Positions 1 to 7,155 of a stretch of 7,252 nucleotides of DNA are shown in pieces. This DNA is from Candidatus Omnitrophota bacterium (GTDB lineage: Bacteria > Omnitrophota > Gorgyraeia > Gygaellales > Profunditerraquicolaceae): the NCBI GenBank assembly GCA_017995695.1, contig JAGOIJ010000081.1, positions 1 through 7,252 of the forward strand, written 5' to 3'. The notes beneath the pieces were generated by a model. That model did no database searches. It was not told the origin of the DNA and saw nothing but the letters and a program-made list of their open reading frames with translations. Position 1 is the first letter of the stretch. Every line of letters starts with the position of its first letter. The position numbers and the translations under genes are program-made.

Positions 1-607
1 GCTTGATCTGTTGCAATGCAGCCTTGGTAGGAGCAAAAATATCGAAATCAAAGATTGCCAGCGAAACGATAGTTTCAGGATGTTTCCTGAAATACGCTGG
101 GACAGTCTTCTGGGCATTACCCTTGACCAGTTCAAAACGCTTCAGATGAGCCATGGGGTTCATCTGCTCCTGCAGCGAAAGCACAGTATCCAGATAGCGC
201 TCATATCCTGAAGGCACAGAAAATGACCCATCCTTGCACCGACAACGTGTTCCATCGTGCCTGTTCATTCCTTGAAAACCGCAAAACGTATCAAAACCAA
301 CGATCTTACGGTGGCGGTTAAATGGCTCAAGGATTCCCCGCAACGCCTGAAGCACGGCTAATGTTTGACCCCAACGCACACCAAATTCTACAATGATGCC
401 ATGGGTGCGCACAATCTTCTTATACATCTCATAGAAAAACAGCATGCGGGAAAGATCTTTGGAGTTTATAAATAAGCCCAGATTGTGCAGGATCTCATCA
501 TCAGGAAACAAAGAAACGGCTTGTTTAAAATGCTCAACAAATGCTTGATTGGTCTGTTTCTCTGTGGCACTTGATAACACGATCGCATCGTGTTTTTTTG
601 TTTTCAT
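1..607 (-). CDS. TylF/MycF-like SAM-dependent sugar O-methyltransferase, 3' end cut by window edge
   Basis: Translating the minus strand from the ATG at 607-605 gives 202 open codons that run off the left edge, so only the N-terminal part is present. Residues 71-82 read IIVEFGVRWGQT, a glycine-rich SAM-binding loop with its acidic residue. GFDTFCGFQG at 104-113 and FDFD at 186-189 followed by APTKAAL match the TylF/macrocin-type fold. In that family the Asp-x-Asp region binds a divalent metal and the enzymes methylate sugar hydroxyls. The exact acceptor cannot be read from sequence; its place after two GDP-sugar genes suggests a deoxyhexose. The start overlaps the stop of the preceding gene as ATGA, with AAGGAG at 624-619, 11 bases upstream. 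Family call is firm, substrate is inference. Some homologues may carry an unrelated carnitine CoA-transferase name in databases, as I recall. Confidence 0.85.
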   Translation of the reverse strand, partial: MKTKKHDAIVLSSATEKQTNQAFVEHFKQAVSLFPDDEILHNLGLFINSKDLSRMLFFYEMYKKIVRTHGIIVEFGVRWGQTLAVLQALRGILEPFNRHRKIVGFDTFCGFQGMNRHDGTRCRCKDGSFSVPSGYERYLDTVLSLQEQMNPMAHLKRFELVKGNAQKTVPAYFRKHPETIVSLAIFDFDIFAPTKAALQQIK

Positions 608-1584
608 TTGTTCCACCACTCCTTATTCTCAATCCACCATTGCGTTGTTCGGCGAATGCCCTCACTCAGGCTAATACGAGGCTGCCATCCTAAAAGATCC
701 TGGGCCTTGCTGTAGTCTAATGCGCGGAATTTAACCGTGGAAGGTTTTGAATCATCATACAGAATCCTTGAGGGAACATGGCCGGCAGCGTTTAACACGC
801 ATGATACCACCTCCTGCACTGAAACAGCGCTGCCCGAACCAATATTAAAAACATCACAGGTGATTTGCTTTGCGTCGAGCATAAGCGTGATTGCCCGGGC
901 AAAATCTTCGGCATACAAAACATCCCGCTTGACGTCAGGAGATCCCCACACCTGAAAAGGATCCATCCTGTCAACGGCCTTGCGAATAAGCGCAGGAATA
1001 AAATTAGAATACTGCGGATCAAAATTGGCGTAGGGACCGTAAATATTTGCCGCGCGCGCAACCAACGTTTCAATGCCAGTTTCATGGTGCATAAAGGTGC
1101 AGATCTTCTCGCAAAAACGCGCAACCCAGCCAATACCGCGCTGCGTAGCAAACGGCTCAAGGTTAAGATCAAGCTGATCCTCGCGGATGAAACCGTCAAA
1201 CTCCTGATAGAGGGTTGCAGAACTGATATAGACAACGCGTTTAACTTTTTCTTTGCGAAACGCCTCAAGCATCTGCACATTCATGATCACATTATCATTA
1301 ACTAATTTCCATGGCTCCTGAGCAAACATCCGCGCACCGGCAGTGAATGCCGCAGCCATAATGGCGCAATCGCAACCAGCGCAGGCACGGCCTGCCTCCT
1401 CAAGAGAACGTAAATCTGCCGCAACGTATTCGATGCGCTCATTTTTTATAAACGGCTTGGTATGGGCATGATAGGCTGCGCGAATTGTCACCGTAGGGAA
1501 ATGGCGCAAGAGTTCCTGCAGAATGCTCGTTCCGACTAATCCAGTTGATCCAGCTAAAAATACTTTTTTGTTTTCAAGATACAT
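604..1584 (-). CDS. GDP-L-fucose synthase (Fcl/WcaG)-like extended SDR with degenerate catalytic site
   Basis: This 326-residue protein has the length and layout of GDP-L-fucose synthase, the NADPH-dependent 3,5-epimerase/4-reductase that completes GDP-L-fucose. It has a Rossmann GxxGxxG loop (G12, G15, G18), SSATLY at 121-126, NIYGPYANF at 180-188, VWGS at 212-215 with R220, NIGSGS at 247-252, DSKP at 278-281, and LGWQPRISLSEGI near the C-terminus, each with a clear counterpart in E. coli Fcl. The Fcl catalytic positions are replaced: Cys109 by A123, Tyr136 by I151, Lys140 by A155 and His179 by N194, by eye against a remembered sequence; only Ser107 (S121) stays. No Tyr occurs between Y126 and Y182. 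Ordinary reductase chemistry is therefore doubtful although cofactor and GDP sites look kept. It starts two bases after the dehydratase stop with no clear ribosome binding site, so coupling is likely, and its stop overlaps the methyltransferase start. Confidence 0.85.
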   Translation of the reverse strand: MYLENKKVFLAGSTGLVGTSILQELLRHFPTVTIRAAYHAHTKPFIKNERIEYVAADLRSLEEAGRACAGCDCAIMAAAFTAGARMFAQEPWKLVNDNVIMNVQMLEAFRKEKVKRVVYISSATLYQEFDGFIREDQLDLNLEPFATQRGIGWVARFCEKICTFMHHETGIETLVARAANIYGPYANFDPQYSNFIPALIRKAVDRMDPFQVWGSPDVKRDVLYAEDFARAITLMLDAKQITCDVFNIGSGSAVSVQEVVSCVLNAAGHVPSRILYDDSKPSTVKFRALDYSKAQDLLGWQPRISLSEGIRRTTQWWIENKEWWNK

Positions 1585-1586
1585 AA

Positions 1587-2579
1587 TTATTTTATAACCG
1601 TTACTGCTTTCCAGGGATTTAAAAAAAGTTCGCGCCGCCAGAATTCAAGCAAATCCTGCAGCGTTTTTTCAACGGGAATCTGAGGCCGCCAACCAGTCAC
1701 CTTTCTAAATTTGTCAGTGCAAGGAATCTGTAACGTGACATCCGAAGGCCGCATAAGCCGACGATCCACCACAACTTTGCACCTTGTCTTTGAAAAAGAA
1801 AGCAATAGTTTTAGAGCCTCCTTGATCGTCATGGAAGATGTTCCTCCGATATTATACACCTCGCCCGGCGGGCATGTATGAACCAATAACCAATAGGCGC
1901 GCACTGCATCGCGCACATCGCAAAAGGTACGCACTGATTGAAGGTTGCCAACGCGGATAACGGGTTTTTGCAGACCTAGTTCAGCTGCCGCAATCTGCTT
2001 GGCAAAAAAGGACATCGCAAAGACATCTCCCCGACGGGGACCGGTGTGGCTAAACATGCGCGTACGGATAGTCTTTATGCCGTGAGAAACCCAATACTGA
2101 TACGCAAGCATATCTTCGGTAACCTTGCTCACCGCATAAGGAGAGGCAGGACGCAAAGGGCAATCTTCTTTTATCGGAGTGTCTTTCTTGGCAACTTGAC
2201 CGTATACTTCTGAACTTGAACACACATGTATAACCGGGTTGATCTTGGTAATCCTGATTGCCTCAAGCAGGTTTGCCGTGCCGATAGCATTGTTCCATAA
2301 CGTATTAAGGGGAGAGTTGAAGCTGGAAAGCACGTAGCTTTGCGCGGCAAGATGAAAAATCGCTTGTGGCTTAATCACCGCAAGGTGCCGGATGAGACAG
2401 CTCACATCGGTTAAGTCGCCTTCAACGAGAGATACTTTATCATAAATATCGGCTAGATTCTCCCGCGGACTCCTCCAGCGGCACAATCCAAAAATAGTAT
2501 GCCGCTCTTTCAAGCTAAGTATATATTCAGCTAAGTGGCCGCCGACAAAACCGGTAATCCCCGTAATCAAAACCTTCAT
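1587..2579 (-). CDS. GDP-mannose 4,6-dehydratase / GDP-6-deoxy-mannose reductase family SDR
   Basis: This 330-residue extended SDR most resembles the short GMD/RMD type. GMD converts GDP-mannose to GDP-4-keto-6-deoxymannose, the branch point to GDP-fucose, GDP-rhamnose and related sugars; RMD reduces that intermediate. It shows TGITGFVGGHLAEYI at 6-20 with the GxxGxxG loop (G7, G10, G13), LAAQSYV at 78-84, SSSEVYG at 121-127 carrying the Ser and Glu124 used by dehydratases, and an intact YAVSK at 148-152. NLQSVRTFCDVRDAVRAY (212-229), RPSD (277-280) and TGWRPQIPVEKTL (295-307) are typical of this group. The start is supported by a strong AAGGAGG four bases upstream. The Ser-x-Glu arrangement favours a dehydratase, but RMD-like members share much of this pattern, so no symbol is given. 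The Fcl-like gene follows after two bases, the usual Gmd-Fcl order. Confidence 0.9.
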   Translation of the reverse strand: MKVLITGITGFVGGHLAEYILSLKERHTIFGLCRWRSPRENLADIYDKVSLVEGDLTDVSCLIRHLAVIKPQAIFHLAAQSYVLSSFNSPLNTLWNNAIGTANLLEAIRITKINPVIHVCSSSEVYGQVAKKDTPIKEDCPLRPASPYAVSKVTEDMLAYQYWVSHGIKTIRTRMFSHTGPRRGDVFAMSFFAKQIAAAELGLQKPVIRVGNLQSVRTFCDVRDAVRAYWLLVHTCPPGEVYNIGGTSSMTIKEALKLLLSFSKTRCKVVVDRRLMRPSDVTLQIPCTDKFRKVTGWRPQIPVEKTLQDLLEFWRRELFLNPWKAVTVIK

Positions 2580-2627
2580 GCTTCCTCCTTACGACTAAAA
2601 TATTATTTTATCATAAATTCAAAACAA
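2580..2627 (-). promoter_or_regulatory. AT-rich 48-base gap with a possible weak internal promoter
   Basis: This is the only intergenic space in the window. On the minus strand TTGTTT (2627-2622) is followed after 16 bases by TAATAT (2605-2600), a poor -35 and a fair -10 by the sigma-70 pattern. A transcript from there would begin just before the AAGGAGG. The gap also holds a 15-base near-palindrome at 2596-2610 (7-base arms around one base). Any AT-rich gap may show such matches by chance, so the promoter is only a possibility. Confidence 0.2.
2584..2590 (-). promoter_or_regulatory. strong ribosome binding site of the GDP-mannose dehydratase-like gene
   Basis: AAGGAGG lies four bases (AAGC) upstream of the ATG at 2579. 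It is the best Shine-Dalgarno match in the window and sits at the only junction where genes do not touch, so this gene probably starts translation independently. Confidence 0.8.
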
Positions 2628-3773
2628 TCACAGAGGTTTTATGCTAGCGTACAGATGCTCGGTTGCATCCGCGATGCGCTCCCAATCAAACTGCTGCGCA
2701 TACCTATAGGCATGAGCGCCCATTTCTTTTCGCTTCGCATCATCATTAAGCAAGCTTTCAATCTTAGAAGCAAGCGAATCTGCACTCAGAGAACAAATAT
2801 AACCAGTCTCATTATCCTGCACAAATTCTGTTGAGGCGTTAAGCGAATGACTAACCGTCACTACCGGCAAGCCGCACCCCATTGCCTCAATTACTGCCAT
2901 GCCAAATCCTTCGCGCGTGGAAGGAAAAACCAAGACTTTCGATGCCTTCATTAACGCCAAGACCTCGGCATGCTCAACAAAATCCTTGAAAACCACTCCC
3001 TCGCGCACATTAAGCTGTTGGGCTAATTGAATGAGGCGATCTTTTTCAGGGCCCCCTCCCACAATAAAACATTGCGCTTGGGGAAACTTCTTACGCACAG
3101 TGCTGAATGCGCGGATAAGCACGTCAACGTTTTTCTCGCGGATAAGCCTTCCCACAAATATACAATCGCTTGTTTGGCAAGAAGGCTCAATATTCTGTAT
3201 CGTTGCGCAATCAATCCCCTGATGAATAACGCAAATATCGCTGGGATCCCGCCCCAGATTAACAAGCGCGCGCTTTACTAACTGCGAATAGGCAACAATG
3301 CGTCCGGCTTGTTTGATCACTCGACGTTCAATGCGACGCGCAATCTCACCTTTCAACATCCCTGCATAGGAATACCAATACGTGTCCCATACCTCCTGCC
3401 AGGTAACCACCAGGGGAATTCTTTCATGCTCTGCATATTTATTTACTTCAAAAAAAGGAAGATAGGGAAAGGCGTTGCAATCAATAATATCAAAATGCTC
3501 TTTGCGCAGCGCATTGCCGATCGCTCTGGTAAAACCCCACACTTGCCACGCATTGCGAATGCCGGATTTCAAATACAAATCTCTATGTTTGCCAACCCCG
3601 TGCAAATAAACGCCTTCTTTAAGGAAATCCTGCGCGCCTGACCATGATTTCATCCCGTAAAGATGAACCTCATGGCCACGCCTTGAAAGTGAATATGCAA
3701 GCTCCCAAAAACGTTTTTCAGCTCCGCCTTTGACATAAGGGAAAATAACATCGTACACAAACGCTATTTTCAC
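2628..3773 (-). CDS. GT4-family glycosyltransferase (GT-B fold)
   Basis: This 381-residue protein has the two-domain GT-B layout. The N-terminal acceptor domain starts with MKIAFVYDVIFPYVKGGAEKR, where the GGAE at 16-19 is the loop common in GT4 enzymes. The C-terminal donor domain begins near residue 203 with FVGRLIREKNVDVLI, followed by IVGGGPEKDRL at 237-247. The retaining GT4 signature EX7E is present as E288 and E296 in STREGFGMAVIEAMGCGLPVV-type context. It should transfer a sugar from a nucleotide donor on the cytoplasmic side; donor and acceptor cannot be told, though a GDP-deoxyhexose fits the neighbours. The start codon is GTG, not ATG (plus strand reads cac at 3771-3773). It overlaps the TPR gene's stop as GTGA and has GGGAGGG just upstream, which fixes the start. 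Confidence 0.93.
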   Translation of the reverse strand: MKIAFVYDVIFPYVKGGAEKRFWELAYSLSRRGHEVHLYGMKSWSGAQDFLKEGVYLHGVGKHRDLYLKSGIRNAWQVWGFTRAIGNALRKEHFDIIDCNAFPYLPFFEVNKYAEHERIPLVVTWQEVWDTYWYSYAGMLKGEIARRIERRVIKQAGRIVAYSQLVKRALVNLGRDPSDICVIHQGIDCATIQNIEPSCQTSDCIFVGRLIREKNVDVLIRAFSTVRKKFPQAQCFIVGGGPEKDRLIQLAQQLNVREGVVFKDFVEHAEVLALMKASKVLVFPSTREGFGMAVIEAMGCGLPVVTVSHSLNASTEFVQDNETGYICSLSADSLASKIESLLNDDAKRKEMGAHAYRYAQQFDWERIADATEHLYASIKPL

Positions 3774-5743
3774 GATCCCTCCCGAAGACGCCAGCGTTGC
3801 GTAGCAAGTTCATGCTCAAATTCAGCATCGAACAAGCGCAAGGCGCTTGCCTTTTCATAATAATCCTGCGCAGACTGATAATCGCCGAATGAAAAATACA
3901 CCTTCGCCAAATTCAGGTACGCAGGGGCAAAACCAGGATCTAAGAAAACTGTTTTCTTAAACGCATCAATTGCCTCATCCGGCTTCTTTAAATAATAATA
4001 CGCCAGCCCCTGATTATAGTAAAGCACCGGCGAGCGGACACCTGCCTTAATTGCCCTTTCGGAAATATCAACAGCCTCTTGGTATTGTTCAATAGTAATG
4101 TATAGAGTAATAGCGTTGTTGTACCCAACGGGATCAAGCGGCGCAATCGCCATTGCCTTTTCATAACAATCAAGGGCATCTTGCAACCTGCCGAATTTAT
4201 GGTGCAGGAAACCAACATTATTCCATGCCTCCGGCAGGTCAGGATACTTGTCAGTTGCTTTTTGATACCACGCCAGGGCATCCTGGTATCGGTCCTGGAA
4301 AAAATACACGTTAGCCAGATTAAGCATGGTATCGTAATCATCCGGACTAAGCTTCAGCGCCCGGTGATAGGCGGCGATACTTTTCTCAAGCTTTCCCAAA
4401 CCAAAATAGGCGCTCCCAAGATTATAAAACGCCCTTACACTGCGAGGCGACTGTTGCACGGTTTTTGTCCAAAACGTCATTTCATCCTTCCAGTCAAAAT
4501 TCCGTTGGTAGACGGTAACAACATACAAGATGACGAGCGCAACAGCGCCTAATCCTGCTAGCATGTTCAAATGTTTAAAACTGCCCAAGCGTCTTGCGCG
4601 AAAACTAACAGCTGCGTGAATCCCCAACCCGACAACAACACAAAATCCCAACGAAGGTATATAGAGCCGCTGCTCGGCAATAGGCCGGGAAACCAAGAAA
4701 ATTAAATTGGAAACAGGCAAAAGACAGATCAAAATCCACGCCAAGAAAAAAGAAACCAATCGCTGCTGCGGATTTTTACGCAACGCAAGCTTAACCGTCC
4801 AAAAAAGCAAAATACCCACGGCAAGCGCCGAACCAAGCACGGTCAGGTCGAACGGCGACTGCGCAACGGTAAAGGGACGCTCCGCATTCAGGTTCACGGG
4901 AAAAATAAGCAGCCAGAGATAATACCCTAAGGTTTTACTAACAACCTGGGCTGTAAGAAAATAATCGATTTTGCCGAGCGGATAAAACGACGACGGCGCC
5001 AGAAGCACAAACCGACTCAGCAACAGATCAATGGCGGAGACGAGAAAAAACGGCATGACAGCAAGAAGCTTGGCAATCAGGTTTTTGCGACCAGTAAAGT
5101 AAACCACGTAGAGCGCCAGCATCACCGGGAATACAATGACTACCTCCTTGGAAAGGATAGCCGCAATGAACGACAATAAAGAAGCCCCGTAACACATCCA
5201 ACGTTTTGCTCTTGTTTTGTTGCGCAGGAAATAAATAAACGTTAAAAAAGAAACTAAGACAAACAATAACGCCATAGGGTCAGAGCGGTTTTTAATCCAG
5301 GCAACTGACTCCACATGTATGGGATGCGAAGCAAACAACAATGAAGCCAGAAATGGAAATTGAAAATAACGCCGGTAGCCTCCCAAGACAGGCAACGTTA
5401 GCATGGCTGCGAACTGCAACAGAAGGAAATACAATACAACTACATTAAAGGTGTGGAATAATACATTGGTGAGATGATACACAAAAGGATTATTCTGGCC
5501 AAGCGCATAATTAATGGCAAATGTCGAAAGCCTCACCGGCCGCAGTGTCCCCTCCTTGCCCGGATTATCATGCTTCCAGAAACGCAACGTAAAGAATGAG
5601 GGGATATTACTCAATTTCTTAATATGAATGTTTTCTTCAACAAAACCCCTGTCGTCCCAGATGAAATCGTTATTGAGAACGTTGGAATAAATAAGTACCG
5701 TGAATAGCACGAGCACCGCAAACGTAACAACTGTTTTCTTCAT
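3770..5743 (-). CDS. TMTC-like multi-spanning membrane protein with six C-terminal TPRs (probable GT-C glycosyltransferase)
   Basis: From the ATG at 5743 the protein has 657 residues: an N-terminal membrane part of about 11-12 hydrophobic segments (roughly 5-412), then a TPR domain (about 434-637). The first segment is followed by NDFIWDD, with D30 and D31 where GT-C enzymes that use lipid-linked donors carry their acidic pair in the first outer loop. LRPVRLSTFAINYALG, HPIHVESVAWI (140-150), SKE (198-200) and RPIAEQRLYIPSLG (353-366) are hallmarks of TMTC-like proteins; eukaryotic TMTCs are O-mannosyltransferases. The TPRs are in exact register: the Asn of helix A falls every 34 residues at 441, 475, 509, 543, 577 and 611. 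A longer frame begins at 5905, but its 54 extra residues lie wholly inside the upstream gene. The ATG at 5743 shares one base with that gene's TGA and has AAGGAAG ten bases upstream. Donor, acceptor and topology are inference. Confidence 0.88.
   Translation of the reverse strand: MKKTVVTFAVLVLFTVLIYSNVLNNDFIWDDRGFVEENIHIKKLSNIPSFFTLRFWKHDNPGKEGTLRPVRLSTFAINYALGQNNPFVYHLTNVLFHTFNVVVLYFLLLQFAAMLTLPVLGGYRRYFQFPFLASLLFASHPIHVESVAWIKNRSDPMALLFVLVSFLTFIYFLRNKTRAKRWMCYGASLLSFIAAILSKEVVIVFPVMLALYVVYFTGRKNLIAKLLAVMPFFLVSAIDLLLSRFVLLAPSSFYPLGKIDYFLTAQVVSKTLGYYLWLLIFPVNLNAERPFTVAQSPFDLTVLGSALAVGILLFWTVKLALRKNPQQRLVSFFLAWILICLLPVSNLIFLVSRPIAEQRLYIPSLGFCVVVGLGIHAAVSFRARRLGSFKHLNMLAGLGAVALVILYVVTVYQRNFDWKDEMTFWTKTVQQSPRSVRAFYNLGSAYFGLGKLEKSIAAYHRALKLSPDDYDTMLNLANVYFFQDRYQDALAWYQKATDKYPDLPEAWNNVGFLHHKFGRLQDALDCYEKAMAIAPLDPVGYNNAITLYITIEQYQEAVDISERAIKAGVRSPVLYYNQGLAYYYLKKPDEAIDAFKKTVFLDPGFAPAYLNLAKVYFSFGDYQSAQDYYEKASALRLFDAEFEHELATQRWRLREGS
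3777..3783 (-). promoter_or_regulatory. ribosome binding site that fixes the GTG start of the GT4 gene
   Basis: GGGAGGG lies three bases upstream of GTG at 3773-3771; its GGAG core is five bases away. It lies inside the last codons of the TPR gene and supports the GTG rather than a later start. Confidence 0.7.
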
Positions 5744-7155
5744 CAGCGACACACTTCCTTTTGACGCGTACACCGCACTACCCGCAAGCCCTCTTGCCAG
5801 GCATACTGCGCCAACAGCCCGTTGGCATTTGTTACTGATTCTCGTAATAAAAAAGTTGCGTAAGGAAGGCGAAAATACACTTTTCGCCTGACCCATGATA
5901 CCCATTGCGCCAGCTTTGCGTAACTTTTAAGCCATGGCAACGCAACCCAGGGAATATCCTGTTGATACACCGACCAATCCCCCACCAACATGCCCTCGCG
6001 CTTGGCCTGCGCGTAAACTTCGGTTCCCGGATAAGGAACCAATGCATTAATATTCGCCGTTGTAGGAGCGATCTTAATTATTAGCCGAGCGGTCTCTTCG
6101 ATAGTGCGCACCGTTTCACCGGGGAACCCAATAACCCAACCAGTATTAAGCTGGATCCCTGCATTCATAACTATGTTGCACGCTTCTATATTCTGGCCGA
6201 GGCGCGTACCCTTGCCCATCCGATCAAGCACCTCTTGAGACCCTGACTCCATCCCCATAGAAATCAAATATACCCCCGCCCGCTTTGCTTCCTGCACTAT
6301 CTCTTGATCCAGCGAATCGCTACGGCTTTTTATGCGAAGCGTAACGCGTATTTTTTCTTTCTGTATAAGACGAAAAATCCTTACGGCCCTATCCCGGTCA
6401 AAGGTAAAGTTCGCATCGCCAATATCAATACTGCGTATACCCTGTCGATACAACCCGACCATTTCTTCCAACACGTTATCCGCAGAACGACTGCGGTACT
6501 CACCTGCAATATTCGAACAGAACCGGCAATAAAAAGGGCAACCACGGCTGGTGATCATCGTATCCACCGGCCTTTCCTTGCGCAGAATGATGTAGTACCG
6601 ATTTCGCTCGTAAGACTCCTTCAATAAATGCCGCGCAGGATGAGCAAGAGCATCTAAATTTTCTATCTTGCCACACGCAAGGAAATTTGAAGGCCTTCCT
6701 TGTACGCGCATCCATAATCCTCTAACAGCATTAAAATCGATGCTCCCCGAAAGCGCGGCGCAAAGCGCAGAGAAACTTTCTTCAGCCTCACCTTGAAGAA
6801 CAAAATCAACCTGCCCAAACTCCTCCAATACTTTTTCAGGAAGGGCATTCGCATGCGCGCCACCTACTACAATTTTTACCGATGGATTCTCTGCTTTGAT
6901 TTCGCTGATAAGTTTGAAAACCGGAACTATAATTTCCGATAATAAGGTAATGCCCACGAGCTGAGGCGCTAACGCCTTGATAGCGGCGCTCACCTGTCGG
7001 TTGTCCAAACCTTGCGCGTTGGCATCTATTACATCAACTACATGACCCTCGCGCAACAAAGCAGCAGCGATATATAAAAGGTTGACCGGCGGAAAACATT
7101 TCTGCTGAATTTCCCGCGGTTTCTTTGATCGAGGGTTAACTAAAACAACGTTCAT
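5743..7155 (-). CDS. B12-binding-domain radical SAM protein (BchE-like class)
   Basis: This 470-residue protein has the two-domain form of cobalamin-type radical SAM enzymes. Residues 1-140 form the B12-binding-like domain: VVLVNPRSKK, PPVNLLYIAAALLREGHVVDVID (22-44), VVGGAHANALPE (96-107) and VDFVLQGEAEESF (116-128). The canonical DxHxxG of methionine-synthase-type sites is not seen, as is usual in this class. The radical SAM barrel carries the 4Fe-4S motif C206-x3-C210-x2-C213 in TSRGCPFYCRFCSN, followed by IDIGDANFTFD, ISMGMESGSQEVL (298-310) and VIGFPGET (341-348). The tail (about 395-470) is rich in Trp, Tyr and basic residues. Class members do methylations, ring formation and other radical reactions, so the substrate is open; the operon suggests a glycan, lipid or their precursor. 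The ATG overlaps a possible upstream stop as ATGA, with no clear ribosome binding site. Confidence 0.92.
   Translation of the reverse strand: MNVVLVNPRSKKPREIQQKCFPPVNLLYIAAALLREGHVVDVIDANAQGLDNRQVSAAIKALAPQLVGITLLSEIIVPVFKLISEIKAENPSVKIVVGGAHANALPEKVLEEFGQVDFVLQGEAEESFSALCAALSGSIDFNAVRGLWMRVQGRPSNFLACGKIENLDALAHPARHLLKESYERNRYYIILRKERPVDTMITSRGCPFYCRFCSNIAGEYRSRSADNVLEEMVGLYRQGIRSIDIGDANFTFDRDRAVRIFRLIQKEKIRVTLRIKSRSDSLDQEIVQEAKRAGVYLISMGMESGSQEVLDRMGKGTRLGQNIEACNIVMNAGIQLNTGWVIGFPGETVRTIEETARLIIKIAPTTANINALVPYPGTEVYAQAKREGMLVGDWSVYQQDIPWVALPWLKSYAKLAQWVSWVRRKVYFRLPYATFLLRESVTNANGLLAQYAWQEGLRVVRCTRQKEVCR
5754..5760 (-). promoter_or_regulatory. ribosome binding site supporting the ATG at 5743 of the TMTC-like gene
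   Basis: AAGGAAG lies ten bases upstream of the ATG at 5743-5741, within the end of the radical SAM gene. The spacing is slightly long but usable. Together with the TGATG stop-start overlap and the membrane segment right after this Met, it favours this start over the upstream Met at 5905. Confidence 0.6.

Noticed and set aside
11..211. Plus-strand 66-codon open frame at the left edge
   Set aside because: The minus strand here is covered by the methyltransferase, which has clear family motifs; the plus-strand frame has none.
792..1280. Minus-strand 162-codon frame overlapping the Fcl-like gene
   Set aside because: It is an alternative frame inside a gene with strong family similarity. I also tested whether a local frameshift could restore the lost Tyr-Lys motif: neither other frame gives a Tyr at that place, and homology is in frame on both sides.
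865..1305. Plus-strand 146-codon open frame opposite the Fcl-like gene
   Set aside because: It is antisense to a clear SDR gene, has no recognisable domain and composition typical of a shadow frame. The same holds for plus-strand frames at 3309-3641 and 4181-4552.
5744..5905. 54-residue N-terminal extension of the TMTC-like protein from a Met at 5905
   Set aside because: It lies wholly within the radical SAM coding region, does not resemble the family N-terminus, and the ATG at 5743 has a stop-start overlap, a ribosome binding site and a membrane segment straight after it.
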